NCBI RefSeq assembly: GCF_032854445.1
Contig: NC_088295.1
Location: 36,490,510 to 36,554,509 of the forward strand
From: Liolophura sinensis
Lineage: Eukaryota; Mollusca; Polyplacophora; Chitonida; Chitonidae
DNA length: 64,000 nucleotides
Direction: 5' to 3'
Part shown: positions 1 through 11,785 of the stretch, piece by piece
Numbering within the stretch: position 1 is the stretch's first letter
Layout of the letters: the number at the start of each line of letters is the position of its first letter
Made by a program: the position numbers and the translations under genes
Notes under the pieces: generated by a model
Told to the model about the DNA's origin: nothing
The model's input: the letters and a program-made list of their open reading frames with translations, nothing else
The model's database searches: none

Positions 1-684
1 TGCCATCAATGATCGAACCTGTCACCAGTCCTGACAAAAAAATCTCATTGCATTTCTGTAGATGAGTTATTACGGCTCATTGCGCATATTCCCTGGATCA
101 GACTGGACAATTGCCTATATGGGAAGATATGTTCGCGTGTTCATCGCCATACACTTGGTACGAAGCAAATCAAATAAATAGACAGCAATGAGGATCATTC
201 GCATTAAACCACATCCAAGCCGTCATTGGCTGATATGTACGTTGATATGTACTATCATCACAAAAGAAAGAGACAGCTGGATACATTCAGCCCGTTTGTA
301 GTTACATACAAGAAGTTGTCCTGTGATATTATAACAGAACCAGATAAACTGGTATAGGAAACATAATAATGACAACAGAACCTAATTCCCTCCAACAATA
401 ACTTATTAATATAATGAACTGTTGTGTTAAACTGTTTATTTTACTTTGTGTCGTTATAGGTAGATTGTCGTGGAATGACCCAGTAATCTTGTAGTTCTCA
501 GCCCTTTTTCGCAAAATAAAAGATGGAAACAGCATAAATACCACATTATGAAACCTGGTAGGAAAACAAACAGCTGTTAAAATAACGGAGGTAACATATT
601 TTCAGACCTGATGGCACAAAGTGATGGCGATGAATTAATAGTATAAAATATTTTTTCAGAATGGCCCTCACAGTCAAGAACCGC
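1..684. other. no recognisable feature
   Basis: AT-rich sequence with no frame, repeat or RNA that I can support on either strand. Short open frames here have no splice signals and no recognisable product. Confidence 0.5.
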
Positions 685-685
685 T

Positions 686-743
686 TCGCTGGCCTGTTGG
701 TTAGAGCGTTCGATTCGAAGCCGGGAAACCTTGGATCAACCCA
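686..743 (+). repeat. tRNA-like SINE head relic
   Basis: An A-box-like stretch (GGCCTGTTGGTTAGAGCG, 691-708) is followed by a B-box-like stretch (CTTGGATCAACCC, about 730-742). The order and spacing fit the tRNA-derived head of a SINE on the plus strand. No body or tail is recognisable downstream. It lacks clean tRNA stems, so a functional tRNA gene is unlikely. Confidence 0.45.
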
Positions 744-1138
744 TCTGCAATAAATTTGGAAAGGCATGTATGTTTACTTCATGTTGATGAGATGTCCCCG
801 TCAGGCTACCAAAAGGTAATGAGTCTATACTTACTGGACGGCACGTATCTGAGATGACGAACCACGGAGTCACAGCATAGGACATAGGATCAACTAGTAC
901 TTGGGATATCCGTTTACAGAAACTGCTTTATAGCTGTCTGTTTTAAGTGTGTAGAAACCAAATGTGTCCTTGTCATAGACAAAACAGGTTATGGTTTAGT
1001 TTGATCTTATGACATACACTGACATACATCTACGTAATCATCGGCTTCCGCGTCATGTGATGCCTTCTGAGGAAATATCTTAGCTCAGCGTGATATTGTT
1101 CCAGTTAGAGGGAGACGGACGTTTCCTGATCATATTCA
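744..1138. other. no recognisable feature
   Basis: Unique-looking AT-rich sequence. I see no gene or repeat. Confidence 0.45.
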
Positions 1139-1286
1139 ATATCCGCCGAACAAATCCTACACAGCAGATATCCGCAGAACAAATCCTATATAGAAGATAT
1201 CCGCCGACAAACCCTGTACAGCAGATATCCGCCGACAAACCCTGTACAGCAGATATCCACCGAACAAATCCTATACAGCAGATTTT
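1139..1286. repeat. 28/29-bp minisatellite, about 5 copies
   Basis: Tandem units built on CAGCAGATATCCGCCGA followed by CAAACCCTGTA or ACAAATCCTATA. Two middle units are nearly identical and the outer ones have drifted. The open frame that crosses the array is a by-product of the repeat. Confidence 0.85.
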
Positions 1287-3319
1287 TGTAGCCGTCAGAA
1301 TATCATCCTGCTTTTTCAGCTACTAAACATCGTCAAGACTATTTATTTCAGATTTTCAAAACAAACTAATTATTTATATTGGATTCCTGTTAATAATTAA
1401 TTAATTCCCTAGAATACGCATTTGTCTTATATTACATTGTATTGTATGTAAAACTATTAAAGAAAGTTCCTATTCACCATTATTTCCTCATTTGACGTCT
1501 TTGGGTAGAAATGACGGTCAGTAGGTTAAACTCTGACGTATAGATTTGTTTAAAGGCAAGAAGGTCCAATGAGGTCTTGTCATTACTATCGTCTTAAACC
1601 AGGGAATGCGAGTCACGGTGCATTAACCTTGACGTAGACGAGGTTGGAAAATAAAGCCGAGGAGGCCAATTACCTGGAAGATACATGAGGTCATGGCCGG
1701 TACCGATGCTCCTTCAATCTTATCCGTGATTTTAAATTGCTGTGCTGTGATTTGATTACTATGGGCTATGCCAACATGCCCTGTTATCTCTATTTCTGTA
1801 ACAACCGTCTGTCAAAGTACTGTCCTCGACATCAAGTTGATATATATACACATCTTACATCCTGCGAGATTGTCATTCTTGGAGGAAGTCCAAACCACTC
1901 GCTCGGTTGAATGCTGGTCGCCGCCGCTTTAAAAGCTCTGCGCCTGGCGAAAAGTTCTCTACTGATTACAGAGACACGTGTAAGAAGATAATCATTGGGA
2001 AGGATGACAGCATACAACTCTTAATTGGCACATATATTTTTCTGGGGGATTACAATTGTTCTGGAAGTGACGAAATGAACTCCTGTACAGGTTTTAATGA
2101 CGTCAGATTGTGCGTCATGGATTCAGTTTATTACTTATTTTTTTGTCTATTTTCTTTATTTTTAAAAAAAATTCCGCTAAGACCATTTTCAATTTTTTTT
2201 GTTCCTCATTGAGTCGATGTCTTGGACAAGGAAAGCTCTCTGTTGTCAGTTTCAAAACTTGTTTGGTACTAAAGTTATTCCAGACTGAAGAAATGTTAAT
2301 TTGTAGCAAAACATAAGAAAACATCCAACAGACCGAGTTTGAATTATTTCCTGTACCAACATATATTGATTATGTGCTTGCTAAATCAAGACGTCAGAAT
2401 AGAGATCCACGTAAAAATGGTCAGCTACAAATGAACATTGGTGGTTATTATAAACTTGGGACAACTTTCTAAATAACTGGAAAACATCATCGACACGCTG
2501 CTATTGGTGGCAAATGTAACAATTAAAGGCTGTGTCTTATACTGTAGTTATCGCCAACATGTACCTGAGCTAATGACCTTTTCGTCACAAAATGGATTTG
2601 TCAGATGCCAAGACGTATAATGATAGAGAAAACACTGAAGAAAATACAACTACTACGCACTGTCCGTGCTTTGTTTCTTCATCTCCCCTCAGTACGAATG
2701 GTCTCAACCTAAATTTTTCTTCGTTGTCGTATGAATGACCTGTATATTGACCTCCATTTTTGTCTTGATAAAGGCTTTTATAATCTGAAGAATGTGTGGC
2801 ATTTTAGATGGAAATAAAAGATTCCTTAAACGGGCCGCGATATGGTGGCTTGTATTTACATTTAGCACCACACAATATATGTTCACAATTCTAATGACTA
2901 CTCTAAAAAATATTTATACGCAACGTAAAACTCCACGCATATATACTTTCAGAGTTTAAATTTTACTTTCAAGATGACAAAAGCAATCAGTTTCACTTAT
3001 ATGTATGTGGTATCACATCTTTTTGAACTGTACCCATGTCTATATAACTATCAAGACAGTTATCTTGTGAACAAAGAGTGGACAAAACCGAGCAGACCAC
3101 AAAAATGTGAAGTACCAGACAAATATCCATATATTAGGCACCATCTGGACCAATTAAGCCGGACTCCAGTCCAAGACGTTTTAGTTTTACGTTGAGTTAT
3201 TCTCTCTCGGATTACATGTACTTCGACAAATATACAAATTTTTATCCAATACATTCACCACAAGCACTGTAACACGTCAATACAGGAACTACGACTAACC
3301 ATCTGTAACGGATGTATAT
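1287..3319. other. no recognisable feature
   Basis: About 2 kb of AT-rich sequence. The short frames overlap each other on both strands and show no recognisable domain. I see no transposon ends or tandem repeat. Confidence 0.4.
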
Positions 3320-4010
3320 AACTGTCTGAAATTTTGTTTTAAGCTTGGTTATGCAACCCAGTTTCAATCCAAATGTAAATGCATTTAGCAATAGTACTCA
3401 CTCGTTCCTTATGTTACGGATCTAGGGCTTCTTCAAACGATACGTTGTTAAGGCATTTCATTGATCTTTAATTTACACAAATAAAGTAAATACCGGGAAC
3501 AAAGGATCACATTTAACAGAGAACGTGCGCTTGTAGCTCACTGGTGAGATCAGCACGGACGTGCCCAGTGGATATTCAAGCGAATTGGAAAAAAATAGAG
3601 GACTTAGAAAATAAAGAAGTACATTATCGGAGGTCTTTGAAAGCTTTTCTTTAATTAAAACAGAGATTGTGCTACCATACAAATGGCAGCACAAGTTAAT
3701 GAGAGGTTGAAGGGCAAATTGATGAAAACCATAGTTGAGATAAACAACAGCAAACATTATGCAGACATTGTTCTTTAGTTTGGCTTTGAGAGAAGAACTA
3801 AGCGGTGGATTCAAATAAAAAGGCATGTTTTATGACGATAATTTTCAAAATATTTAGTTGCATTCTTGTTGATGATGGCCGTATATACCGTTGGATAAAA
3901 TGTATGGCAATTGTAAAAGCATCAAGTGTGTTTTCAAGGCTCATTCATATAGATCATTTTTTATTTGTCTTGTTTTTCGATTTTAACATTAATGCTACAT
4001 AACACTTAGA
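3320..4010. repeat. segmental duplication copy A, first part
   Basis: Matches copy B from about 12185 and copy C from about 17030. Shared landmarks include GTTTCAATCC-type sequence, CATTGATCTTTAAT (3458 region against 12303), GTGGATATTCAAG, and TTAATGAGAGGTTG with GAGATAAACAACAGCA (3694-3750 against 12500-12550 and 17240-17300). The copies differ by many substitutions and small indels, so the duplication is old. A 117-codon minus-strand frame here is interrupted in the other copies and is not called. The copy is broken after about 4010 by a minisatellite and resumes at about 6190. Confidence 0.75.
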
Positions 4011-4046
4011 ATAGGGACGTCAGAGGACAGTGACGATGGAGAACAG

Positions 4047-4392
4047 TGAGTGAGTGCTTGGGGTTGAACGTCGTACTTTTGCAGTCATATGACGACGAAG
4101 GAATCCTTAGAGTGCATGTAATGGGCCTCCTTTATGCAGGACGGATTTCCACCGCTCTTTTATCTAGTACTATTTCACTGAGACGCCTAACCAAAGGCAA
4201 GTAAGGCGCCCGGCTCGAGCAATTATACTGATACGGGTCATCCAGTCGTTGCGCTATCCCCTTCATGCTGAACACCAAGCGAAGAAGTTAAAACTTCTTC
4301 TTTTAAGGTCTTAGGTGTGACTCGACCCAGGATTGACCCTTGATTTACCGCTCCCAAAGCGGGCGCTCTACCAACCGTGCTATCGGGGTCGG
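4047..4392 (-). mobile_element. tRNA-derived SINE with GTGAGTGAGTG tail
   Basis: On the minus strand the element starts with a tRNA-like head (4392 downward: GGTTGGTAGAGCG A box, GGGTCGAGTCACACC B box). It passes through a body containing the inverse of GATACGGGTCATCCAGTCG and ends in a CACTCACTCAC tail at about 4047. A second, rearranged copy of the same family lies at 62081-62610. It is inserted in the 16-bp minisatellite, which gives the relative age of the two. Confidence 0.8.
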
Positions 4393-4523
4393 TGGGGGTG
4401 AGGATGGGTGGCAATTACGGCAGAGGACAGTGTCGATGGAGAAGAGTGACGGTAGAGGACTGTTTTGACGGTAGAGAACAATGGCGGCAGAGGACAGTGC
4501 CGATGGAGAACAGCGACGGTAGA

Positions 4524-4794
4524 TTTGATTTTGTTTTGATTTTATTGGTGTTTTACGCCGTACTCAAGAATATTTCACTTATACGACGGTGGACAGCATT
4601 ATGGTGGGTGGAAACCGGGCACAGCCCGGGAGAAACCCACGACCTCCCGTAGGTTGCTGACAGGAATTCCCACGTATGGCCGGAGAGGAAGCCAGCATGA
4701 GCTGGGCTTGAACTCACAGCGACCGCATTGGTGAGAGACTCCCGGGTCATTACACTGCGTTAGCGCGCTAACAAACTGAGTCACGGAAGCCCCC
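4524..4794 (-). mobile_element. full-length tRNA-derived SINE (GGTGTTTTACGCC family)
   Basis: The minus-strand head at about 4794-4700 has an A box (TGACTCAGTTTGTTAGCGCG) and a B box (GTGAGTTCAAGCCC). The body contains the inverse of CATTATGGTGGG and the tail ends at the inverse of ATTGGTGTTTTACGCCGTAC. It is flanked by an 11-bp repeat GCGACGGTAGA (4513-4523 and 4795-4805). That looks like a target-site duplication, although the array itself contains similar sequence. This is the reference copy for the shorter pieces elsewhere in the window. The family resembles V-SINE/Meta-SINE type elements described in molluscs; the family name is not verified. Confidence 0.88.
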
Positions 4795-5290
4795 GCGACG
4801 GTAGAGGTCAGTGACGATAAAGAACAGTGACGATGGAGAACAGTGACGGTAGAGAACAATGACGACATAGGACAGTGACGATGGAGAGCAGTGACAGTAG
4901 AGAACCGTCAGGATCGATGGAGGGCAGTGACAGAAGAAAACAGTGATGGTAGAGAACAATGAGGGTCGATGGAGGGCAGTGACCGTAGAGAACAGTGACG
5001 ATGGAGAACAGCGGCGGTCGAGAACAGTGAGGATCCATGAAAGGCAGTGACAGAAGAAGACAGTGACGGTAAAGAACAGTGACGATGGAGAACTGCGAAG
5101 GATCGATGAAGGGCAGAAGAAAATAGTGCCGGTAGAGCACAGTGAGGATCGATGGTGACAGAAGGAGACAGTGACGTTAGAGAAAACTGACGAGGGAGAA
5201 CAGCGACGGTCGAGAGCAGTGAGGATCGATGAAAGGCAGTGACAGAAGAAGACAGTGACGATAAAGAACAGTGACGATAGAGAACAGTGA

Positions 5291-5500
5291 CGATCGATCG
5301 ACGGCAGTGACAGAAAAAAACAGTGACGGTAGAGGACAGTGACGATAGAGAACAGTGAGGATCGATGGAGGGCAGTGACAGAAGAAAACAGTGACGGTAG
5401 AGAACAGTGACGAGGGAGAACTGTAACGGTAGAGAGCAGTGACTACAGAAAACAGCGACGGTGAATAACTGTTGCGGTAGAGAACAATGATGATGGAGAA
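5291..5500. repeat. higher-order repeat block, first copy
   Basis: Within the minisatellite, about 190-200 bp from 5291 match 5759 onward almost base for base (offset 468 bp), including idiosyncratic variants such as GAACTGTAACGGTAGAGAGC and GTGAATAACTGTTGCGG. Such identity in an otherwise variable array points to a recent duplication by unequal exchange or replication slippage. Confidence 0.85.
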
Positions 5501-5758
5501 CAGCGAAGGTAGAGGACAGTGAGGATCGATGGGCGGCAGTGACAGAAAAAAGCAGTGACGGTAGAGGACAGTGACGATAGAGAACAGAGACGATAGAGAA
5601 CAGTGACCATCTATGGAGGGCAGTGACAGAAGAAGACAGTGACGGTAGAGAACAGTGACGATAGAGAACAGTGACGATAAAGAACAGTGACGATAGAGAA
5701 CAGTGCCGATCGATGGACGGCAGTGACAGAAGAAAACAGTGACGATAGAGAACAGTGA

Positions 5759-5968
5759 CGATCGATCGTCGGCAGTGACAGAAAAAAACAGTGACGGTAG
5801 AGGACAGTGACGATAGAGAACAGTGAGGATCGATGGAGGGCAGTGACAGAAGAAAACAGTGACGGTAGAGAACAGTGACGAGGGAGAACTGTAACGGTAG
5901 AGAGCAGTGACTACAGAAAACAGCGACGGTGAATAACTGTTGCGGTAGAGAACAGTGATGATGGAAAA
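5759..5968. repeat. higher-order repeat block, second copy
   Basis: Near-identical partner of 5291-5500. The copies separate again at about 5960 (AACAGTGATGATGGAAAACA against AACAATGATGATGGAGAACA). Confidence 0.85.
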
Positions 5969-6189
5969 CAGCGACGGTAGAGAACAGTTCCGGAAGAGAA
6001 TTATGACTGTGAAGAAAAGTGACGGTAGAGAACAGAGACGATAGATTACTGTGGCGGTAAAATATAGAGAAGTGTGGTGGTGGGGGAGGTGGGGGGGAAC
6101 AATGATGGTAGTGAACAGACGCTAGAGAACAGTGAAGTGGAGGAAGAGGACAGAGACGAGGCGTAGATTAGTTCAAAGTTCTGTCAGGA

Positions 6190-6780
6190 AAAATACGCCT
6201 TGCTCTAAAAATACAATAAAGTCAGAGGTGTTCAATTGTATAAAAGATGGTTGCCGCAATGCATATTAAATGAAAACCCTCAAGTGCTTATCCATGTTAG
6301 CTTGTCCAGGTATCCAAGCAGAATCACTTGTAATACAGTTTTTTTGCCGCAATGTATTCTGAGTAGATTACTTCAACGCAATCCCCGCAAATTTTGTTAT
6401 TTTGCCTTTGAAGTAAACTTCACATACCACGACCGAGTACAATCCACACCATCAATTCCTTATTTTTACTCTGGTTTAACCAAACCAAACCAACCCAAAA
6501 GCAGCTTATAGACCCTCATTGATTATGAACTCCATAAATTTTTAAGCGCATTTGTGTTTTAAAACTCATAAGGCAGTTAACATACATGTGAAAACAGTTT
6601 ACTGCGTTACGCGGTTGAAACCATTTTCTCAACTGACAGTACTCCAAAAACATTCACATGGTTCTTGGAAATGAGATGAGAATACAATCGCAGAGAATAA
6701 TTTTAGCTTGGAACTGAAGCATTGTGGGAGGTTTCTGCTTGTCAGCACTTTCGGCGTGTAATAAATAAACTCGTGATGCA
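6190..6780. repeat. segmental duplication copy A, second part
   Basis: Resumes the homology after the minisatellite. TTGCTCTAAAAATAC matches 13263 in copy B and 17903 in copy C. TGCCGCAATGTATTCTGAGT matches B at about 13412. TGATTATGAACTCCA matches B at about 13598. GTTGAAACCATTTTCTCAAC matches B at about 13690 and C at about 18130. No coding content is conserved among the copies. Confidence 0.7.
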
Positions 6781-6879
6781 CACAGATACCTCATTATAAA
6801 TTCGCATACTGGCGGTAAAACCAGACAAAAACAACATTTTGTCTGCCTCCAACCGTGGTTGTGACAACTTTAGCATTCA

Positions 6880-7610
6880 ACAGACATGATTTATCCTTCT
6901 TCAAATCAGTCATTTGGAACTATTTTGGATGCTGAAGCTTGGTTAAGCGTTTCCTTAGGGTTGAATAACAATGTCATAAGTATTCACAACGTTACAGCCA
7001 TTTCAACATACGAGAGCCCCCATGAGTTTTCTACATATTTAACAAGCCAATCGCCTACAATCTTTCTAATACACTAAACGGTATATTGATGCTCTGATGC
7101 TTTAAACCATCCATATGTAGCAAAAGGTGTGAAAGATAGACATATATGTCCACCTTAGCTGGATTCACAGGAAACCACAAACTCTCCAGAGGGTACATTT
7201 TATCTGCACCTGTATTTGTACAAAGACCAAAACTGTTTCCTGTCTTGCAGACTTTACCACCAAAGGGATAGTTTTAATTTTGACATTGTAGATTCTGGTT
7301 ACTTAAATAGCAATATACCGAAGGGTTCTGCATATGGTGTGTACATAGCTCGCCTTGTAGCATTTATTAGAGCCCGTGTGTAGTGTGACGTTATTGAGTT
7401 ATTACGGCAAATATTGGTGTGTCACGAGTATTTTGTTAAACCGTAAGTTTCTTGAGTTTTACAATGGGTATAATTCTATAGTAAGTAAATATGGACAGAG
7501 CGTCCATACTTATCTGACACTCTGTTTCATGATTGTGTCTAACTCCTTTTATCCCATGACCGGGATCCGTACTTATGCTGTTGAATTAGCTCGTCACGCT
7601 GGATATATGT
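6880..7610 (+). pseudogene. reverse-transcriptase retroelement remnant
   Basis: Two frames carry recognisable fragments of a metazoan reverse-transcriptase-type protein. At 7255-7383 (ending in a stop) the frame includes YHQRDSFNFDIVD, then NSNIPKG and AYGVYIARLVAFIRA, which fit the family pattern YDKRDDFNF-x-IV ... NIP ... YGVYISQL. After a frame change, 7445-7504 reads KFLEFYNGYNSIVSKYGQSV, which fits the helical segment that follows in that family. Stops and the frame shift show that it is dead. The family assignment comes from memory of these motifs; the exact class (LINE or Penelope-like) is not resolved. It is absent from duplication copies B and C, so it inserted into copy A after the duplication. 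Confidence 0.6.
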
Positions 7611-7749
7611 CGTGACAGTCGCAATGAGATACATAGTTTATTGCTGATAACTTATATATTGGCATGATACACGATTTGAATACTGATTTCACTCATTCAC
7701 CTAGAACATTCCTTGCGTCTTTCCAACATCACAGAAAACTGTTGACTGC

Positions 7750-9870
7750 TTCTATTTCCATGGTTCAGTCCTAATTTCGACTCCTATATACTTTCTTAGT
7801 TTATTGTGGTTTAGGTTGAACGTCGATTTTGAGAAATGGCCATGCGAAAATTGAACTAGATTGTTTATTTCTTTTACCAGTGGTATACGAAAGTCTGTTT
7901 CGACACACAGATTCAGGTAACAGTTTAAGTTTTCACTACACAGTTCGTTACCATCTGAACAGGAATGCATCGATGGTTCTATATTTGAAAGGAATCACAC
8001 TGACACCGTTGCCGAAGTAGACGTGGATTTTCTCCTACTTCAGTAAATCTCGCATTTGGGACTCCTAGAAACCAGGCCGTCTCCAGTGATAAGAAATGGG
8101 TTTTTCCAGAGGTGGATTTGGAGACAATCTGAGATAAGCACCAGCGGCCAAAACCAAATTGATTAACCTGAAGATGCTTGTACAAACCTTCATAGCTTTC
8201 AGGATCTGGGTAAAGATATTCCTGGTCAAAGCCAGTCTGATCAGCAGAACAGAGCGATATAAAAGAGTACAGCAGAGAGTAAAACCGAAGCAGACAAACG
8301 TTGCAATATTCTTTGCAGTACATATGTATAAATGTGTACTTTTACTTTCACGCCCATTCAACATAGCTCAATTTCATGTACTCGAATGAGTGCAATTCGT
8401 AGAACTGACTCGCGAGATACATTTTAATGTGCTTTCAACGTTACTGTCCACCATCGGAACTAGAACAACGCTATCCCACCGATTATAGATTCTGACTGGC
8501 TAAAGCCGTGCAACTGACGGGCTAAACCCATGCAACTGACAAGTGACGCTGAACAATGGCTACACTCACTTGTGTCATAAAACAGACGGTAATCGGGTTG
8601 AGGATATAATTAAACATTTATTATCGGATATGCAAGAACCTTGCTATGTAAATGCTGTAGCTTGCACTATCTAAAGCTGCTTGTCGGACAAGATGTCAGT
8701 CCTGACTGGCATATCCTCACTGTGCTGATTGGCTACGGATGTGCGAGCGCAGCCGTCGATCGGACAATTTATTGGACGTCTCTGGTCTGGAATTATTCTG
8801 TGTTGTCATCACATTTAATAAACAGACACAAGAAAACAGTGTAAGGGGACATGCTCTCGGGGACTGGGGGAAGCGCAGAATCCTGGTTTATCTAGGCACA
8901 CAGTATATAAGACAAGACATTCAAGCGAAAAGATGCAGCCAAGAAAAAACACCCACACACATTGGTTTAAACTAGGTTTACAGAATGATTAATAGACAGA
9001 AAATGTCTGTTGCTAATTAAAGTTATTACCACCACAAAAATACCCTCCAGAAATGCCTGGTTTGGGAACTTTCTAGACAACAAACTGAAATGCAATTTCC
9101 CCTGCTCCCAAGCCACGTCAAACAGTCTTGGTTATGGGCTGGTTTTTTTTCGTTTAATCATAGAAGATTACCCGCAAAAATAATTCAAGATAACAGTCAA
9201 TCATGCGGCGTATTTTGTTATCTGGCACAATCGCTCTGATTGCTCATTAATCAATCACAAACAAATAAACGATGTCCCTCAATTGGTTGTCACTGAAAAC
9301 AACACGTTTTTCCTCATAAACAACCAAACAAGCCTTCTAGAATAATTTCTTACAAACAGTCAATGTTTATTGGGACAGCAAAGCGATTGTTTGCTAATAT
9401 AAACGGTACCACCCCTGCAATAAAATTAGGCCACGTACTACAGTTATTTTGCTCTAGTCGCTTTTACTGGAAAGTTGTTAGGTAATTACATCTTAACAGC
9501 CTTACAAATTACCTTTAATTCTCGAAAGGCGTCAGAGACCTTGACCTCGTGTATAGTTTGTACCACCCAGTGTCGAGTATTACATCTTGCTGGCGTCAAA
9601 GTAATTCATTTTCCTATGGCAAATTGATTTCGTTACACCGCTCCAAAATTAAATCTTGTGTCAGCCGACGGTGACTAGCTACGTTCGTATATACAGCTTC
9701 TTTGTACTCCCTCACATGATATTTCTTGAAAAGACTTGTATTTATTTGTTTATTTGCTTTGGATTAGATTTTATCGCTGTTCTGAAAAATGCGAGCTCAA
9801 ACTGTCTGCCTGAGTTTGCTAAGCTACAACAAACATCATATAAACAGCATTAACAGACACTGACCCTAGT
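7750..9870. repeat. segmental duplication copy A, third part
   Basis: Homologous to copy B 14180-15545, copy C 18640-19835 and, for 8000-8300, copy D 20990-21210. The best-kept block is 8960-9870, with GATTTAAACTGG-, ATGCCTGGTTTG-, TCATTAATCA-CACAAACAAATAAA- and GGCGTCAGAGA-type landmarks shared by A, B and C. Indels between copies are not multiples of three in this block, which argues against protein coding. 8400-8950 has no counterpart in B or C. Part of it (8745-8830, ending GTGTTGTCATCACATTTAA) resembles 31625-31690. Confidence 0.75.
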
Positions 9871-10295
9871 CTCTATCAAAGCCGGGTCATCATCGTGCCA
9901 TCATTCCATCGCAGTATCGCATACGAGATGATTATGCAAGCAATAAAAAGATGTTTCCTTGGCCCGGCACCAGGGAGGTTGACATTACGACCGGCATCGG
10001 GATACATGGTATTGGGATCCGTGTTTCACAGGGATTCGTCTTCGGCGTCGTCATAGACAATAAAAATCTTAAAAGAGACGTAAAACTGCAAAAAAAGCTG
10101 AAACAAATACTTTATTTTTGCGTCGCTTTTGCATACCATGTTTTCATTATGATTTTTTTTTGCCAAAAAATCTCAGAAATTTTATGCAATGTTATAATCA
10201 AACCGCCATTGTAGCAGTACTATATAGTTGCCATTTTTTCTTGCTTTTTCAGAATGTAAGGTCCCGAATATGGTAAACCTCACTATGTCTGCTCC

Positions 10296-10985
10296 GCCAA
10301 TATACTTTTGCTCACTGTCCCGTCAATATACCTGGGTTTGACTGTTCCGTCATTATACCTGTGCTCAGTTTCCCGTCATTATACCTGGGTTTGTAGTCCC
10401 GTCATTATACCTGTGCTCACTGTCCCGTCATTATACCTGGGTTTGTTGTCCCGTCATTATATCTGAGTTTGTTGTCCCGTCATTATACCTGTGCTCACTG
10501 TCCCGTCATTATACCTGGGTACGTTGTCCCGGTATTATACCTGTGCTCACTGTCCCGTCATTATACCTGGCTTTGTTGTCCCGTTATTATACCTGTGCTC
10601 ACTGTTCCGTCATTATACCTGGGTTTGACTGTTCCGTCATTATACCTGTGCTCAGTTTCCCGTCATTATACCTGGGTTTGTTCTCCCGTTATTATACCTG
10701 GGTTTGTTGTCCCGTCATTATACCTGTGCTCACTGCCCCGTCATTATATCTGGGTTTGATCTCCAGTCATTATATCTGTGCTCAATGTCCCGTCATTATA
10801 CCTAGATTTGTTGTCCCGTCATTATACCTGTGCTCACTGTCCCGTCATTATACCTGGATTTGTTGTCCCATCATTATACCTGGATTTGTTGTCCCGTCAT
10901 TAACCTGGGTTTGTTGTCCCGTCATTATATCTGTGCTCAATGTCCCGTCATTATACCTGGCTTTGTTGTCCCGTCAATATGCTTG
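10296..10985. repeat. 26-bp minisatellite with alternating 52-bp dimer structure
   Basis: About 26 units of 26 bp. Each has a constant part CCCGTCATTATACCTG followed by one of two variable parts, TGCTCACTGT or GGTTTGTTGT. The two types frequently alternate, giving a 52-bp higher-order unit, though runs of one type also occur. The array lacks stops in several plus frames, which produces long meaningless frames of the PSLYLCSLSRHYTW kind. Confidence 0.92.
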
Positions 10986-11039
10986 AGGTTCAGTATATTG
11001 GTATGTGCTAAACATGTCTGCCTTTAATAGAGAGAACAA

Positions 11040-11280
11040 TGACTGTGGCTGCCTTTGTTACGTGTGAAAAATGTCGTTGACTGCCGTCTTCAGAATGCCG
11101 ACGGCATATAGATAACTCCGTGCTGTTAACGATAAAATAAACCACATGTGCTGTCCTGTTTAAATTTAAATGAAGACTTAAGACCAATGATAAATTATTG
11201 CTACCAGAATGTATCTGGTAATCGGTTATCGCCAAATTTAGCCAAACGCAGGCCATGGAGTGGATAAGAATGGATGTTTG
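11040..11280. repeat. outer duplication flank, first copy
   Basis: Matches 23400-23640. Both contain CTTCAGAATGCCGA, GCTGTTAACGATAAA or GCTGCTAACGATAAA, AAATTATTGCTA/GAATTATTGCTA, and GGCCATGG near the end. A further short match, GGTTTAC/GGTTCAC-ATC ... TTTTCTTT ... ATGGAC, links 11565-11640 with 24220-24300. The duplication therefore extends beyond the A and D cores. Confidence 0.7.
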
Positions 11281-11697
11281 TCGTATTCTTCAATCTGCTC
11301 CTTCAATCATGGTATATTCATTGAATCAATGAAGGAGACAATTGATGATTGGTCGGTGGGGATCTAGGCTCATTACAGACATTCGTACACCAGTTCTCAA
11401 TACATCACGTTCTTCTCATATCAATCTGCCTCACTTATGGGTTTGTTCTGTAAATGCATTAAGAGTAGCAGCTTACTCTCCCCTCTATTGAATGATTTTA
11501 ATTGCAAGTATTAAACGTCACTGGTGTGGAACTACCGAGAACGGCTAAGATCGTTGTTAGTGTAGCGGTTCACATCAGATTCCATGTTGGCTTCGATTGA
11601 TTGGGACATAAAGCTTGATTCCTTTTCTTTAGAATGGACGAAAATACACCCAAGGATAGATAATAATGTACACAATAACCTTAAACACATCAAACTT

Positions 11698-11785
11698 TAT
11701 ATTTATTTATTTATTTAATTGGTGTTTTATGCCATACTCAAGAATATTTCGCTTATACGACGGCGACCAGCATTATGGTGGGATA
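11698..11785 (-). mobile_element. SINE fragment (GGTGTTTTACGCC family, 3' end)
   Basis: ATTTATTTATTTATTTAATT followed by GGTGTTTTATGCCATACTC and GACCAGCATTATGGTGGG is the tail end of the 4524-4794 family on the minus strand. It is truncated before the head. Confidence 0.8.

Larger units (their letters stand above)
4018..6165. repeat. 16-bp minisatellite, about 2.1 kb, interrupted by two SINEs
   Basis: Variants of CAGTGACGATAGAGAA repeated head to tail, with longer subunits carrying GATCGATGGAGGGCAGTGACAG. The array begins at about 4018, is interrupted by SINEs at 4047-4392 and 4524-4794, and runs to about 6165. Long minus-strand frames of the LYRHC / FSIVTVLYRHC kind in the array are artefacts of the period. 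Comparison with copies B and C shows the array sits inside copy A only. Confidence 0.92.

Noticed and set aside
3473-3826. 117-codon minus-strand frame in duplication copy A
   Set aside because: The homologous stretch in copy B has several stops, and frames of this length are expected by chance.
4553-5140. Minus-strand frames of 63-110 codons rich in LYRHC
   Set aside because: Artefacts of the 16-bp minisatellite and the SINE inside it.
7979-8364. Overlapping 114- and 99-codon minus-strand frames
   Set aside because: The same DNA in copies B and D is interrupted by stops in the matching frame, so no coding constraint.
10469-11027. Long overlapping plus-strand frames up to 147 codons
   Set aside because: They read through the 26-bp minisatellite in several frames at once; the 'protein' is only the repeat.
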